NCBI GenBank assembly: GCA_016296505.1
Contig: JAEDJD010000002.1
Span: forward strand, 62,001-126,000
Reading direction: 5' to 3'
Origin: Oscillospiraceae bacterium
GTDB lineage: Bacteria; Bacillota; Clostridia; Oscillospirales; Ruminococcaceae
Length of the DNA stretch: 64,000 nt
The notes beneath the pieces were generated by a model. That model worked only from the letters and a program-made list of their open reading frames with translations, searched no databases and was not told the origin of the DNA. Numbering within the stretch: position 1 is the first letter of the stretch; each line of letters opens with the position of its first letter. A program made the position numbers and the translations under genes. Shown one piece after another: positions 1-11,001 of this stretch.

Positions 1-56
1 CGAGAAAAACAGATTTCCCCTGCGCGTACATCTTACTTTTATTCGCTACTAAAATA

Positions 57-86
57 ATTATAGCACAATGAATTTGCGCTTGTCAA
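57..86 (-). promoter_or_regulatory. Promoter reading leftward out of the window
   Basis: On the minus strand there is TTGACA, an 18-base spacer and TATAAT, with an extended TG just before the -10. It points left, so it should drive a gene that lies beyond position 1. Positions 87-246 show nothing else that can be supported. Confidence 0.7.
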
Positions 87-246
87 GAAACGACGCGGAT
101 TCCGGCGTATTGCACAAAACACGCGAATCTGATTCCAACTGCTTCTGAATCAATCAGTATGCAATTTCCGCTCTGAGGATGTGCTTCTGCAATGTGCCGG
201 ATTCCTGACGCAAATCCTGTATGAAACGATCTATGATCTGTCCGTT

Positions 247-1122
247 TCATTGTTCATGCCGAGATTTTGCAGGACTATTTATCGAAAGCTGCGGATACGG
301 TATCTCGATTCCAGCTTCGTCAAAGGAAGCCTTGACGGATTCCAACAGCTTTGACGGCGCGCCGAAATAATCGCTTTGATCCACCCAGAATAATGCGGTC
401 AGCGTGACGCCATTCGCTCCAAGCTCTGTGACCGCGATGCTCGGCTGCGGTTCTTTTTTCGTCACAGCAAGCGATTGAACTGCTTCCATCATAATGTCCT
501 TTGCAACGCTCAGGTCAGTCTGATAGGATACCGTAACCGGAACACTGACGCGCAGCGTGCCGTTCTGAGAAAGATTCTGAAGCGCGCCCGAAGCGACAAG
601 ACTATTCGGCAGATAGACCGTCCGATTATCCAGCGTGACAAGCGTCGTATAAAGAATAGATACTTCTTTTACAAAACCGGCGTCCGTGCCGATCATGATA
701 TAGTCGCCGCTTTCAAACGGCTTTGCAAACAAGATGATAAAACCGCCTGCAAGATTGGACAGACTGTTCTGCAGCGCCAGTCCGATTGCAAGTCCCGCTG
801 CGCCTACAACCGCTACAATCGACGCCATCGGCACGCCCAGTATCGAAAGACAAATGATAATCAGCAGCGTATAAAGCAGAATCCGAATGAGTGATTTGCC
901 GAATCCGGACGCGGTTGCATTGATTTTTGCCCGACTCATCGTATGACCAATCATTTTATTGATACATCCTGCGAGCAGCATTCCAATCAAAAATACAATC
1001 AGTGAAAGTATCAGCGTCGGCAGAAAATCTATGAGCTTCTGCCACATTCCGGCAATCAAACCTGTCGTTTGCGCAAGCGCTTCCTGACCGGCTTCAAGCT
1101 GTGCTTCAATTTGAGATTCCAT
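247..1122 (-). CDS. Small-conductance mechanosensitive channel, MscS family
   Basis: A 291-residue MscS-type channel, which in this family opens under membrane tension and releases solutes during osmotic downshock. Three hydrophobic segments lie at about residues 28-50, 78-97 and 100-128. The third is the Gly/Ala-rich pore helix (GLAIGLALQNSLSNLAGGF) and runs into the beta domain. The rest is the cytoplasmic alpha/beta vestibule. Length is normal for the family. The ATG overlaps the stop of the upstream metallophosphoesterase by one base (TAATG), behind GAGGAGAA, so the two genes are probably translationally coupled. The gene is the last of a tex-phosphoesterase-mscS minus-strand run. Confidence 0.93.
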   Translation of the reverse strand: MESQIEAQLEAGQEALAQTTGLIAGMWQKLIDFLPTLILSLIVFLIGMLLAGCINKMIGHTMSRAKINATASGFGKSLIRILLYTLLIIICLSILGVPMASIVAVVGAAGLAIGLALQNSLSNLAGGFIILFAKPFESGDYIMIGTDAGFVKEVSILYTTLVTLDNRTVYLPNSLVASGALQNLSQNGTLRVSVPVTVSYQTDLSVAKDIMMEAVQSLAVTKKEPQPSIAVTELGANGVTLTALFWVDQSDYFGAPSKLLESVKASFDEAGIEIPYPQLSINSPAKSRHEQ

Positions 1123-1877
1123 TATACATTCTCCTCGGTTTCATCCGGCATATCCGGTACGTCTGCTATTGGCGCGGACGGATCATATTGCGCTGAAATC
1201 GCTTTGCCGCGCGTATCGTCCAGCGGATTCAATTCATCGAATACCGCATAGTATTTCAGCGGAACATAGCGGTTCAGATGACATTTTCCAAAATACCACT
1301 GCTGAAAACGACACATCTGCGTCAGATCTTCAAAAAATGCATGAACCTCAAGGCGCTGCATCATATCCACGCGCAGACAGTCTTTCAATGACGCCGGCGG
1401 CTCATGCGTAATGATGTAATCCACCGTGTTTTCATAGACTTTGAGATTTTCAGCGGCATGAATGATTTCTTCATAGGTCGGCTGCTCCTGCTCCCACCAG
1501 TTTTCGGCGGTACGGAATTCAAAATCCTGACTGTGTCCGCCGCCAAATGTAAAAAAGCGTTTTCCGCATATCGTATAGATTTCTCCGCGCATCAGATGAA
1601 TCAGATTCGGTGCGATTACACGCGCAGTTCCGCCGTTCCATTCCTGCGTCGGGTATTTTTCCAGCATATCATAATTTTCGTGGCAGCCGTCCACGAATGC
1701 TACCGTATATTTCAGCTCCGTCAGCTTTTTGCGGAATTTCTGCTCCTGCTTGGAGTCGTTCCAGAAAAAGCCGAAATCACCGCAGACAATCACGACATCA
1801 TTCGCGTCTGCCTTTTTTAAGAGCGAATTCTGGAATCTGGAAAAGTCACCGTGCGTATCTCCGGTCACATATACCAT
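1122..1877 (-). CDS. Calcineurin-like metallophosphoesterase
   Basis: A 251-residue protein of the calcineurin-like phosphoesterase fold. Metal-binding motifs appear in order: GDTHGD near the N-terminus, GDFGFFW around residue 33, GCHENYD around residue 64 and THEPP around residue 158. The substrate cannot be told from the sequence; nucleotides, phosphoproteins or nucleic acids are all possible in this family. The start is preceded by AAAGGGG. It follows tex after 36 bases and overlaps mscS by one base, which suggests a shared transcript. The C-terminal 30 residues are acidic and Pro-rich and look like a flexible tail. Confidence 0.88.
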   Translation of the reverse strand: MVYVTGDTHGDFSRFQNSLLKKADANDVVIVCGDFGFFWNDSKQEQKFRKKLTELKYTVAFVDGCHENYDMLEKYPTQEWNGGTARVIAPNLIHLMRGEIYTICGKRFFTFGGGHSQDFEFRTAENWWEQEQPTYEEIIHAAENLKVYENTVDYIITHEPPASLKDCLRVDMMQRLEVHAFFEDLTQMCRFQQWYFGKCHLNRYVPLKYYAVFDELNPLDDTRGKAISAQYDPSAPIADVPDMPDETEENV

Positions 1878-1913
1878 AATCGAAACGTCCCCTTTCTATT
1901 CTCTTTGCAAATA

Positions 1914-4088
<2,175 letters not shown>

Positions 4089-4129
4089 TCCGGCACCTCC
4101 TGATTACCATGACTCAAATCTATTTTTTT

Positions 4130-4158
4130 ATTATACCAGATTTTTCCGCTTTTGTCAC
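4130..4158 (-). promoter_or_regulatory. tex promoter
   Basis: Minus-strand GTGACA, a 17-base spacer and TATAAT, about 40 bases upstream of the tex start. It is divergent from the ddl promoter at 4280-4308. The 404-base gap between tex and the ligase gene is AT-rich and holds only these two promoters. Confidence 0.7.
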
Positions 4159-4279
4159 CCGATTCGTGACGATTTCAGGATTTCAGCACCCGATTTGTAT
4201 AAAAAAACAAGAAGTTTCACCGCCTCCATTCCGTTTTTCCTTTTTTTCAAAAAAAATCTGTGATTTTGCAAAAAAACAC

Positions 4280-4308
4280 TTGCATTTTTTTGTGAAGTAT
4301 GCTAAAAT
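4280..4308 (+). promoter_or_regulatory. Promoter of the ligase-DUF1934-argS run
   Basis: TTGCAT, a 17-base spacer and TAAAAT, with an extended TGC before the -10. It lies about 185 bases upstream of the GTG start of the ligase gene, leaving a long untranslated leader (about 4315-4492) in which no known riboswitch was recognised. Confidence 0.6.
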
Positions 4309-4492
4309 AGAGATGTGAGAAAAATGTGATCGTGACAGGCAGTTCTGCGTGTTCACGCGATTTTTCGCTTTTTAGCGTTTTTACATTGGTTTCAGCGAGG
4401 TCGTATCAGAATTATGCACAAATGGCAAAATGCCCAAAACGCAATGAATCCAACATCTTACGCAATATTTTGATTGAAAGGGGCTTTTAATT

Positions 4493-5530
4493 GTGGCAAA
4501 ATTGAAACTGCTTGTTTTATTCGGCGGTTCATCCAACGAATACAATGCCTCTCTGGCTTCTGCCGCCGCCATTTTGCGTACTCTGAAAAGCGAACAATAT
4601 GAAATTGTTCCGGTCGGTATCAATAAAAAAGGCAGATGGCTTTACTTTCCGGGCAATTATGACGAAATCGCTTCCGGTAAGTGGATTGAAAATCCCGACT
4701 GCGCTTCTGCGATCCTTTCGCCGGATCCGGCGCATCGCGGAATTCTCATTCTGGAGGACGGCAGCTACGCCCTCAAGCGCATCGACGTCATTTTCTCCGT
4801 CCTGCAGGGACAGTTCGGAGAGGACGGCGCAATTCAGGGATTGTGCGAGATGTCCCATATCCCCTATGTCGGAAATGGTATTTTCAGCTCCGCCGCCTGC
4901 CGCAGTAAGGCTATGACCCATTCACTGCTGTCATCCGCCGGCATTTCTGTGGCAAATTGGGTTTCGGTTTCACAACAGAACCTCAGCCGTCTGGAACATG
5001 AATATGACCGGATCGAATCGCAGCTCGATTATCCGGTATACGTCAAGCCGTCCGAAAGCGACCAGTCGATTGCTTCGGGTATCGCCAATAACCGCGAGGA
5101 GCTTTCTCAGCTTGTGAAACGTGCGTTTACGCAGGACGGAACGGTTCTCGTTGAGGAATATGTGCAAGGCAGAGAATTCCGCATCGGCGTATTCGGATAT
5201 GACCCGCCTTTTGCATCGTTTGTCGGAGAAGTTCTCAACGACTCAGAAAACGAAATGGCGATTCCTGCCGACCTCGATGACCAGACGGCAAATATCATGC
5301 GTGATCTTGCGATTTCTGCCTTTTCGATTCTGAAATGCAGCTCGCTCGCGCTGGTCGATATTTATTATACCAATCGCGGAGATATCCTGCTCGGCGAGGT
5401 CAATACCATGCCTGAGCTTTCCGATCAGGCTGCCTATCCAAAGCTGATGGCGGATCTCGGTATGCGGTATCCGTATCTGCTCGATAAACTGATTGAACAG
5501 GCGATCGAACACGCCGACCGCAGCTTTTAA
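4493..5530 (+). CDS. D-alanine-D-alanine ligase family protein, divergent acceptor site
   Basis: A 345-residue ATP-grasp ligase of the Ddl family. Ddl joins two D-alanines for peptidoglycan stem peptides. Family marks are the N-terminal VLFGGSSNEYNAS, a central KPSESDQSIASG loop and the C-terminal GEVNTMP block around residue 301. The motifs are not standard. The N-terminal SSEHEVS-type motif reads SSNEYNAS. The NTMPG(F/M)T block reads NTMPELSDQAAYP, so the conserved Gly is Glu and the position of the acceptor-binding Ser (E. coli DdlB Ser281) is Ala. Fold assignment is firm; the substrate is uncertain. The start is GTG behind GAAAGGGG. murF is not next to it. Confidence 0.85.
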   Translation: MAKLKLLVLFGGSSNEYNASLASAAAILRTLKSEQYEIVPVGINKKGRWLYFPGNYDEIASGKWIENPDCASAILSPDPAHRGILILEDGSYALKRIDVIFSVLQGQFGEDGAIQGLCEMSHIPYVGNGIFSSAACRSKAMTHSLLSSAGISVANWVSVSQQNLSRLEHEYDRIESQLDYPVYVKPSESDQSIASGIANNREELSQLVKRAFTQDGTVLVEEYVQGREFRIGVFGYDPPFASFVGEVLNDSENEMAIPADLDDQTANIMRDLAISAFSILKCSSLALVDIYYTNRGDILLGEVNTMPELSDQAAYPKLMADLGMRYPYLLDKLIEQAIEHADRSF

Positions 5531-5549
5531 GCGCGACACGGAGGAACCT

Positions 5550-6002
5550 ATGCCCGCTGATCAACTGAAAAATCATATACATGAGGAGAATGCAATTCTC
5601 ACAATCCTCAGCACCCAGCGTACCGATGGCGAAACCGATAAATCCGAGTTGAATACAACGGCATATTATGCAACCGATGAAAATGAAACCCGGATAGAAT
5701 ATACCGAGCTTGATGAAACCGGTAACGCAATCGGACAGACTGTAGTTACTATTTTAAAGCAGGATCTCGTCACCATTCATAAAATCGGATTTGCCGAAGG
5801 CGTTATGATCCTTGAAACCGGTAAAACACATCCGGTCAAGTACGCAACCATGTTCGGCAATATCGAAATGCTGCTTTGCGCGCTCGATATTCACGCGCAG
5901 TTTCACCCGAATGGCGGAAGACTTCAGCTTCGGTATCTGATTGATATCGGAGACAGCTACTCCGCGACAAATACGATTGATCTGCACGTCCGTCTGCGAT
6001 AA
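5550..6002 (+). CDS. DUF1934 (YwiB-like) protein
   Basis: A 150-residue cytosolic protein of the DUF1934/YwiB family, a small lipocalin-like beta-barrel fold of unknown biochemical role. The visible pattern is alternating beta-strands and a TVVTILKQDLVTIHKIG segment in the middle. The start at 5550 was chosen because GGAGG lies just before it; a longer reading from 5493 overlaps the ligase and has no ribosome site. In many Firmicutes this gene sits directly before argS, as here, so the context supports the call. Confidence 0.8.
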   Translation: MPADQLKNHIHEENAILTILSTQRTDGETDKSELNTTAYYATDENETRIEYTELDETGNAIGQTVVTILKQDLVTIHKIGFAEGVMILETGKTHPVKYATMFGNIEMLLCALDIHAQFHPNGGRLQLRYLIDIGDSYSATNTIDLHVRLR

Positions 6003-6056
6003 CCGCGAACGGTTCGTCAGCCAAATACATACGAAATCATAAAAGGAGTGTTGTAT

Positions 6057-7826
6057 TTGAATCATATATCGGCTTCTTCTCATGAAGCAAAACAGCTCAT
6101 ACTGGACGCAATCGGACGCTTAGTTGCCGATGGCGTGTTTCCTGCGGAACCGCTGCCTGTATTCAATATTGAGATTCCTGCGGATCGCTCGCACGGCGAT
6201 TTCGCTTCCAATGTGGCAATGGTTTCCGCAAGAGCGCTGCATATGGCTCCGCGAAAAATTGCCGAAGAAATCGCAGGCGCGCTGATTCTCAATGGTTCCC
6301 CCTTCGACAAGGTGGAAATTGCAGGACCGGGATTCATGAATTTTTATCTCGGACAAAAATGGTATTCGGATGTTGTCCGGAATGTCATTGCCGAGGGCGA
6401 ACGCTATGGCTGCTCAGATATCGGCAAGGGAAAACGCGTACTGATCGAATTTGTATCTGCAAATCCAACCGGTCCGATGCACGTCGGCAACGCGCGCGGC
6501 GGCGCAATCGGCGATACGCTGGCTTCCGTTTTGCAGGCTGCCGGATATCACGCGGAACGTGAATTCTATGTCAATGACGCCGGCAATCAGATTGAAAAAT
6601 TTGGTAAATCCCTGTCGCTTCGTTATATGCAGCTCTGCTCGGAACAGGGTCAGGAGATTTATCAATCTACTCCCGATACCGATACAATCTGCAAGATGAT
6701 CTACGGCGATAACGGTAATACGGAAGCATTCCCTATGCCGGAGGACGTCTATCTCGGACAGGATATCATCGCGCACGCCAAGAATTATTTCGATTTGCAC
6801 GGCAATTCGCTTGCAGAAGTCTCCGACGAGGAACGCCGGAAAGCACTTGTCGATTATGCGCTGCCGCTGAATATTGCAGGTCTGGAGCATGATCTGAAAC
6901 AGTATCGTATTATCTACGATAACTGGTTTCGCGAAAGTACCGTCCATGCAAAAAATGAAACCAAATTGATCGTAGACAAGCTGCTTGAAGCCGGTAAGGC
7001 ATACGAACAGGACGGCGCAATCTGGTTCAGAGCAACCGATTACGGCGTGGATAAGGATTTTGTCCTGCGCCGCAGCAACGGGCTTTATACTTATATTGTG
7101 CCGGATATCGCATACCATTACGATAAACTTGTTACGCGTCATTTTGATCAGGCAATCAATGTGCTCGGCGCCGATCATCACGGATATGTGCCTCGCCTGA
7201 AAGCCGCTTTGACTGCGCTCGGCGTTGACGCCTCAAAGCTTGACGTCATTCTGATGCAGATGGTCGCCGTTATGCGCGACGGTCAGCCGGTCAAGCAGTC
7301 TAAGCGAAGCGGAAAAGCACTCACGCTTGTCACGCTTCTGGAGGATATTCCGGCAGACGCAGCAAGATTCTTCTTCAATCTGCGCGAGGCAAATTCGCAT
7401 TTTGAATTTGATCTGGATCTTGCCGTGGAAAAATCTTCTTCAAATCCGGTATACTATGTACAGTATGCGCACGCGCGTATTTGCAGTCTGATCCGGAATC
7501 TTGCCGAAAACGGCGTGCCCGTGCCCGATTCGACGCAGGTACAACTCGACGCGCTGAATTCCCCCGCTGAACGTGAGCTGATTCGGCAGACCGCGCTGAT
7601 GCCTGCGGAAATCGAAACCGCTGCCGCACAGCTCGATCCCTCCAGACTGACGAAATATTCAGTCGATCTTGCGGCGCAGTTCCATAAATTCTATGACGCC
7701 TGCAAGGTTCGTGACGCCGAAACTGAAAATCTCCGTAACGCACGTTTGCTGCTTTGTCAGGCTGTTTGCCAGACGCTCGGCAATGTCCTCCGGCTGCTGA
7801 AGGTAACAGCGCCCGAAAGAATGTAA
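6057..7826 (+). CDS. argS: Arginyl-tRNA synthetase
   Basis: Class I aminoacyl-tRNA synthetase charging tRNA-Arg, about 589 residues. The N-terminal additional domain covers about residues 1-110. The HIGH-like motif is seen in FVSANPTGPMHVGNARGG. The catalytic Rossmann domain follows. The C-terminal helical anticodon-binding domain ends the protein and includes YAHARICSLIR. The start is not ATG. AAAGGAG at 6042-6048 places the initiator at TTG 6057 with 8 bases of spacing; the GTG at 6048 overlaps the ribosome site. It follows the DUF1934 gene by 54 bases and probably shares its transcript. Confidence 0.96.
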   Translation: MNHISASSHEAKQLILDAIGRLVADGVFPAEPLPVFNIEIPADRSHGDFASNVAMVSARALHMAPRKIAEEIAGALILNGSPFDKVEIAGPGFMNFYLGQKWYSDVVRNVIAEGERYGCSDIGKGKRVLIEFVSANPTGPMHVGNARGGAIGDTLASVLQAAGYHAEREFYVNDAGNQIEKFGKSLSLRYMQLCSEQGQEIYQSTPDTDTICKMIYGDNGNTEAFPMPEDVYLGQDIIAHAKNYFDLHGNSLAEVSDEERRKALVDYALPLNIAGLEHDLKQYRIIYDNWFRESTVHAKNETKLIVDKLLEAGKAYEQDGAIWFRATDYGVDKDFVLRRSNGLYTYIVPDIAYHYDKLVTRHFDQAINVLGADHHGYVPRLKAALTALGVDASKLDVILMQMVAVMRDGQPVKQSKRSGKALTLVTLLEDIPADAARFFFNLREANSHFEFDLDLAVEKSSSNPVYYVQYAHARICSLIRNLAENGVPVPDSTQVQLDALNSPAERELIRQTALMPAEIETAAAQLDPSRLTKYSVDLAAQFHKFYDACKVRDAETENLRNARLLLCQAVCQTLGNVLRLLKVTAPERM

Positions 7827-7918
7827 CCAATTTGTAATCTAAAAGCTACTAAATTGCAATTTCCAAATATTGTCTTTCGGTATTTTTCACAATGAAAACC
7901 ATGTGAAATCCGCTTAAA

Positions 7919-7940
7919 AACAAAATGTTAACATTTTGTT
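7919..7940. promoter_or_regulatory. Perfect 22-base palindrome between argS and the PucR-type regulator
   Basis: The sequence AACAAAATGTT is followed directly by its reverse complement AACATTTTGTT, with no loop. A loopless palindrome of this length resembles a dimeric repressor operator more than a terminator, and no T-run follows. It lies 165 bases upstream of the regulator gene, in an otherwise non-coding gap (7827-8104). An autoregulatory site is possible but not shown. Confidence 0.55.
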
Positions 7941-8104
7941 CATAGTTTATTAACAACTAAGGACGGGAAATATGTTACAATCTGTAATAGTTTCAGTTCA
8001 GGATTATCGCCCTGAGTGAATCTTACGGTTGACATCAGATCCCTCCTGCCTGAAATCATGGCACTCCCAAATTAAAATCATGAAGAAAGCGAAGGGATCG
8101 TATT

Positions 8105-9190
8105 ATGTCTAACAGACCGTTTCAGGGCCTTGTCGTTCAGATGCACGACACCATTCACGCTACCATCGGCGTTGTCGATGAGACCGCAACCATTATCGCG
8201 TGCAGTGACCCAACGCGCGTCGGTACAACCAATGAGTTCGTTTCTATGGATATGAATGAATCCGGCGATTTGTTCATCCGCGATGGATTCACCTATAAGC
8301 CGTTCGGCGTCCGTACTTCGCCCGATTATGCCGTCTTTGTCGAGGGTACCGATGAGAATGCTGCAAAGTATGCAGATATCCTCGCAATCGCTATGTCCAG
8401 CATCAAACAGTATTATGACGAGAAATATGATCGCAATAACTTTATCAAGAATGTCGTGCTTGATAATGTGCTTCCCGGTGATATTGTCGTCAAGGCGCGT
8501 GAACTGCATTTTAATGCCGAAATCAGTCGCGTTGTGTTCCTGATTCGTATTGTGTCCGCAAATGACATCTCTGCTTACGATGTCATCCAGAACCTGTTTC
8601 CGGATAAGAGCAAGGACTTTGTCTTTAATATTACCGAAACCGATATTGTACTCGTAAAGGAAATCAAATCTACCAACGAGAGCAAGGACCTCGAAAAGCT
8701 GGCACGCTCCATTGCAGATACCCTTTCAAGTGAGTTCTATACCCGCGTCAATGTCGGTATCGGCACGAGCGTCATCGGCGTAAAGGATTTGGCACGATCC
8801 TTTAAAGAAGCGCAGACCGCTTTGGAAGTCGGTAAGGTCTTCGATACCGATAAAGTCATCGTCAGCTACGATAACCTCGGTATCGCCCGCCTGATCTATC
8901 ATCTGCCGACTACGCTCTGCGAAACATTCCTGCATGAAGTGTTCAAGCGCGGCAGCATCGAAAGCCTCGACCATGAAACGCTCTTTACCATTCAGCGCTT
9001 CTTCGAGAATAATTTGAATGTTTCCGAAACTTCCAGAAAGCTATTTGTTCACCGTAATACGCTGGTTTATCGCCTTGAGAAAATCAAGAAGCTCACCGGT
9101 CTCGATCTCCGTGAGTTCGACCACGCAATCGTATTCAAAATTGCTCTGATGGTGAAGAAGTATCTTTCGTCCAGCCCTGTGAAATTCTGA
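8105..9190 (+). CDS. PucR/CdaR-type transcriptional regulator with C-terminal HTH
   Basis: A 361-residue regulator. The N-terminal sensor half (about 1-140) resembles sugar-diacid-recognition type domains. The middle part (about 150-280) is a GGDEF-like fold without cyclase motifs, as in CdaR. The C-terminus has the PucR-type helix-turn-helix: NNLNVSETSRKLFVHRNTLV, then YRLEKI, around residues 302-326. In this family the HTH binds DNA and the N-terminal part senses a small molecule. The ligand is unknown here and no uptake or catabolic partner is adjacent. The ATG is preceded by GAAGGGAT. A terminator-like hairpin follows the gene. Confidence 0.82.
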   Translation: MSNRPFQGLVVQMHDTIHATIGVVDETATIIACSDPTRVGTTNEFVSMDMNESGDLFIRDGFTYKPFGVRTSPDYAVFVEGTDENAAKYADILAIAMSSIKQYYDEKYDRNNFIKNVVLDNVLPGDIVVKARELHFNAEISRVVFLIRIVSANDISAYDVIQNLFPDKSKDFVFNITETDIVLVKEIKSTNESKDLEKLARSIADTLSSEFYTRVNVGIGTSVIGVKDLARSFKEAQTALEVGKVFDTDKVIVSYDNLGIARLIYHLPTTLCETFLHEVFKRGSIESLDHETLFTIQRFFENNLNVSETSRKLFVHRNTLVYRLEKIKKLTGLDLREFDHAIVFKIALMVKKYLSSSPVKF

Positions 9191-9236
9191 TTGATAGAGT
9201 TTCTTTGCATATTTGATCTGACATTTGATTTTGGGA

Positions 9237-9264
9237 GTGCCGAACGAAGCAATTCGTTTGGCAC
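9237..9264 (+). terminator. Terminator-like hairpin after the PucR-type gene
   Basis: A 12-base stem (GTGCCGAACGAA against TTCGTTTGGCAC, one G-T wobble) closes a GCAA tetraloop, followed by a short T-rich stretch. It separates the regulator from the ftsEX cluster. Confidence 0.6.
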
Positions 9265-9377
9265 TTTCCATGTTAACAAAATTGACTTTCGCCCTTGGAA
9301 AGATGTCGAAGAATCAGCTCATATCGGTTTCTGCCGTTGCGCTGATCCCCAAAACGTCCAAATGAGGAGGAATACTC

Positions 9378-10070
9378 TTGGTTGAGTTAAAAAATGTATC
9401 CGTCAAATACGAAAGCACCGGCGTCGAAGCGCTTTCAGATGTTAGTCTGAAAGTCGAGGACGGTGAATTCGCCTTTGTGATCGGCCGTTCCGGCGCAGGA
9501 AAAAGTACACTGATTAAGCTGCTCCTGAAAGAGCTTGACGCAAACAGCGGAGAAGTCTATGTCAATGGTTATAATCTGACCAAATTGAAAAAACGCAAAG
9601 TTCCTGAATTCCGCAGAACCATCGGCGTTGTCTTTCAGGATTACCGCCTGATCGACACGATGACCGTATATGAAAATATTGCGTTTGTTCTGCGTGTGAT
9701 TGACGCTCCGAAAAAACAGATTCGCAAGCGCGTTCCGTATGTGATGTCGCTGGTCGGCTTGCAGGATAAAGCCGACTGCTATCCGAGCGAGCTTTCCGGC
9801 GGAGAACAGCAGCGTTGTGCGTTGGCGCGCGCGCTTGTAAACGATCCCGCGCTGCTCATCGCTGACGAACCAACTGGAAATGTCGATCCCGAACTTGCCT
9901 ATGAACTCGTTGAACTGCTTCAGGGCATCAATGCCTGCGGCACTACGATTCTGATGGTCACGCACGCGCATGAAATGGTACGCCATTTCGGCGGCAGAAT
10001 TATCAATATCAGCGAGGGCGAGGTCGTATTTGACGAGGTGATTGGAGGCACAGAAATTGAAGCTCAGTAG
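9378..10070 (+). CDS. ftsE: Cell division ATP-binding protein FtsE
   Basis: A 230-residue ABC ATPase. Walker A is GRSGAGKST at about residue 38, the Q-loop is VFQDYRL, the signature is LSGGEQQRCALARAL around residue 139, and Walker B is ALLIADEPTGNVD. Pairing with FtsX downstream fixes the identity. FtsEX acts at the septum or side wall and activates peptidoglycan hydrolases from across the membrane. The start is TTG 9378, seven bases after GAGGAGG. The 3' end overlaps ftsX. Confidence 0.96.
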   Translation: MVELKNVSVKYESTGVEALSDVSLKVEDGEFAFVIGRSGAGKSTLIKLLLKELDANSGEVYVNGYNLTKLKKRKVPEFRRTIGVVFQDYRLIDTMTVYENIAFVLRVIDAPKKQIRKRVPYVMSLVGLQDKADCYPSELSGGEQQRCALARALVNDPALLIADEPTGNVDPELAYELVELLQGINACGTTILMVTHAHEMVRHFGGRIINISEGEVVFDEVIGGTEIEAQ

Positions 10071-10974
10071 TTTTCGGTATTTGGTCGGGCAAGGCTTTGA
10101 CAATGTTTGGAAAAACCGCGTTATGGCTTTTGCGTCGTTCTGCGTTCTTCTAGTCAGCCTCTTGCTTGTCGGTATCGCAGTCTTGTTCTATGTCAATATC
10201 AATGCGATTATCGGCGGCATTGAAGATAAAAACGAAGTCATTGTTTATCTCAGTGAGTTAATCACCGATGAACGAATCTCCGCGCTCGGTGATGAATTGC
10301 TTGCAACTGATAATATTGCCAGCGTACAGCTCTATACCAAGGAGGAAGCCTTTGAGGACCTCAAGGCGGATATGAGCGATCAGGCGATTGTCTTTGAATC
10401 GCTCGGAGATGATAATCCCCTGCTGGACGCTTATCGCATCCGCGTTTCCGATATCTCCCGAATGGATGAAACCCTTTCCATTACAAGAAATATGGCGGAT
10501 GTCGATTCCGTCCGTTCGCCTGATACATTTGTCGAGCTTTTAACAGAGGTTCGGCGTGTTGTGACGATTGTGGCAGTTGCAATTATTATCGCATTGCTGA
10601 TCGTTTCAATGGTCATTATTTCCAATACAACCCGTGCCAGCGTATTCTCCAGACGCCGTGAAATCAGCATTATGCAGAGCGTCGGCGCGACCAAATCCTT
10701 TATCCGTTTTCCGTTCTTTATTGAAGGTATGATAAACGGCTTTATGGCGGGCGTATTTGCAACCATCTTGACTTGGTTTGCATATGATAGCCTTGTTGAT
10801 CTTCTCGGTCGGTTTGATGTTCTGGGCACCATCGGTCTCGGCAATGTGATCCCTTTCAGCAGTATTTATTTGCTTGTTATGGTTTCCTATATTGTCACCG
10901 GTTCCCTGATCGGCGCATTCGGAAGCGTGCTTTCCACGCGCGTCCATCTGCGTTATCGCGCTGCCAATATGTAA
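10057..10974 (+). CDS. ftsX: Cell division membrane protein FtsX
   Basis: Membrane partner of FtsE, about 305 residues with four membrane segments. The first is near residues 20-45, the large extracellular loop covers about 45-165, and the other three form the C-terminal FtsX domain. The loop is where FtsX contacts its hydrolase. TTG 10057 is preferred to TTG 10042 because GGAGG at 10044-10048 gives good spacing only to 10057. The gene overlaps ftsE by 14 bases. The M23 hydrolase encoded next is the obvious candidate partner. Confidence 0.95.
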   Translation: MKLSSFRYLVGQGFDNVWKNRVMAFASFCVLLVSLLLVGIAVLFYVNINAIIGGIEDKNEVIVYLSELITDERISALGDELLATDNIASVQLYTKEEAFEDLKADMSDQAIVFESLGDDNPLLDAYRIRVSDISRMDETLSITRNMADVDSVRSPDTFVELLTEVRRVVTIVAVAIIIALLIVSMVIISNTTRASVFSRRREISIMQSVGATKSFIRFPFFIEGMINGFMAGVFATILTWFAYDSLVDLLGRFDVLGTIGLGNVIPFSSIYLLVMVSYIVTGSLIGAFGSVLSTRVHLRYRAANM

Positions 10975-11001
10975 TGCGTATTTATGAAAGGTAGGTTTAT
11001 T

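Noticed and set aside
475..894. Long open frame on the plus strand opposite the mscS gene
   Set aside because: It is Arg- and Gln-rich without a family match and lies inside a well-supported gene; it looks like a shadow frame.
4381..4623. Minus-strand open frame of 80 codons overlapping the ligase start
   Set aside because: No ribosome site, no family match, and it overlaps the 5' end of a real gene.
6414..7181. 255-codon frame on the minus strand inside argS
   Set aside because: Composition is that of an antisense shadow; argS is certain on the other strand.
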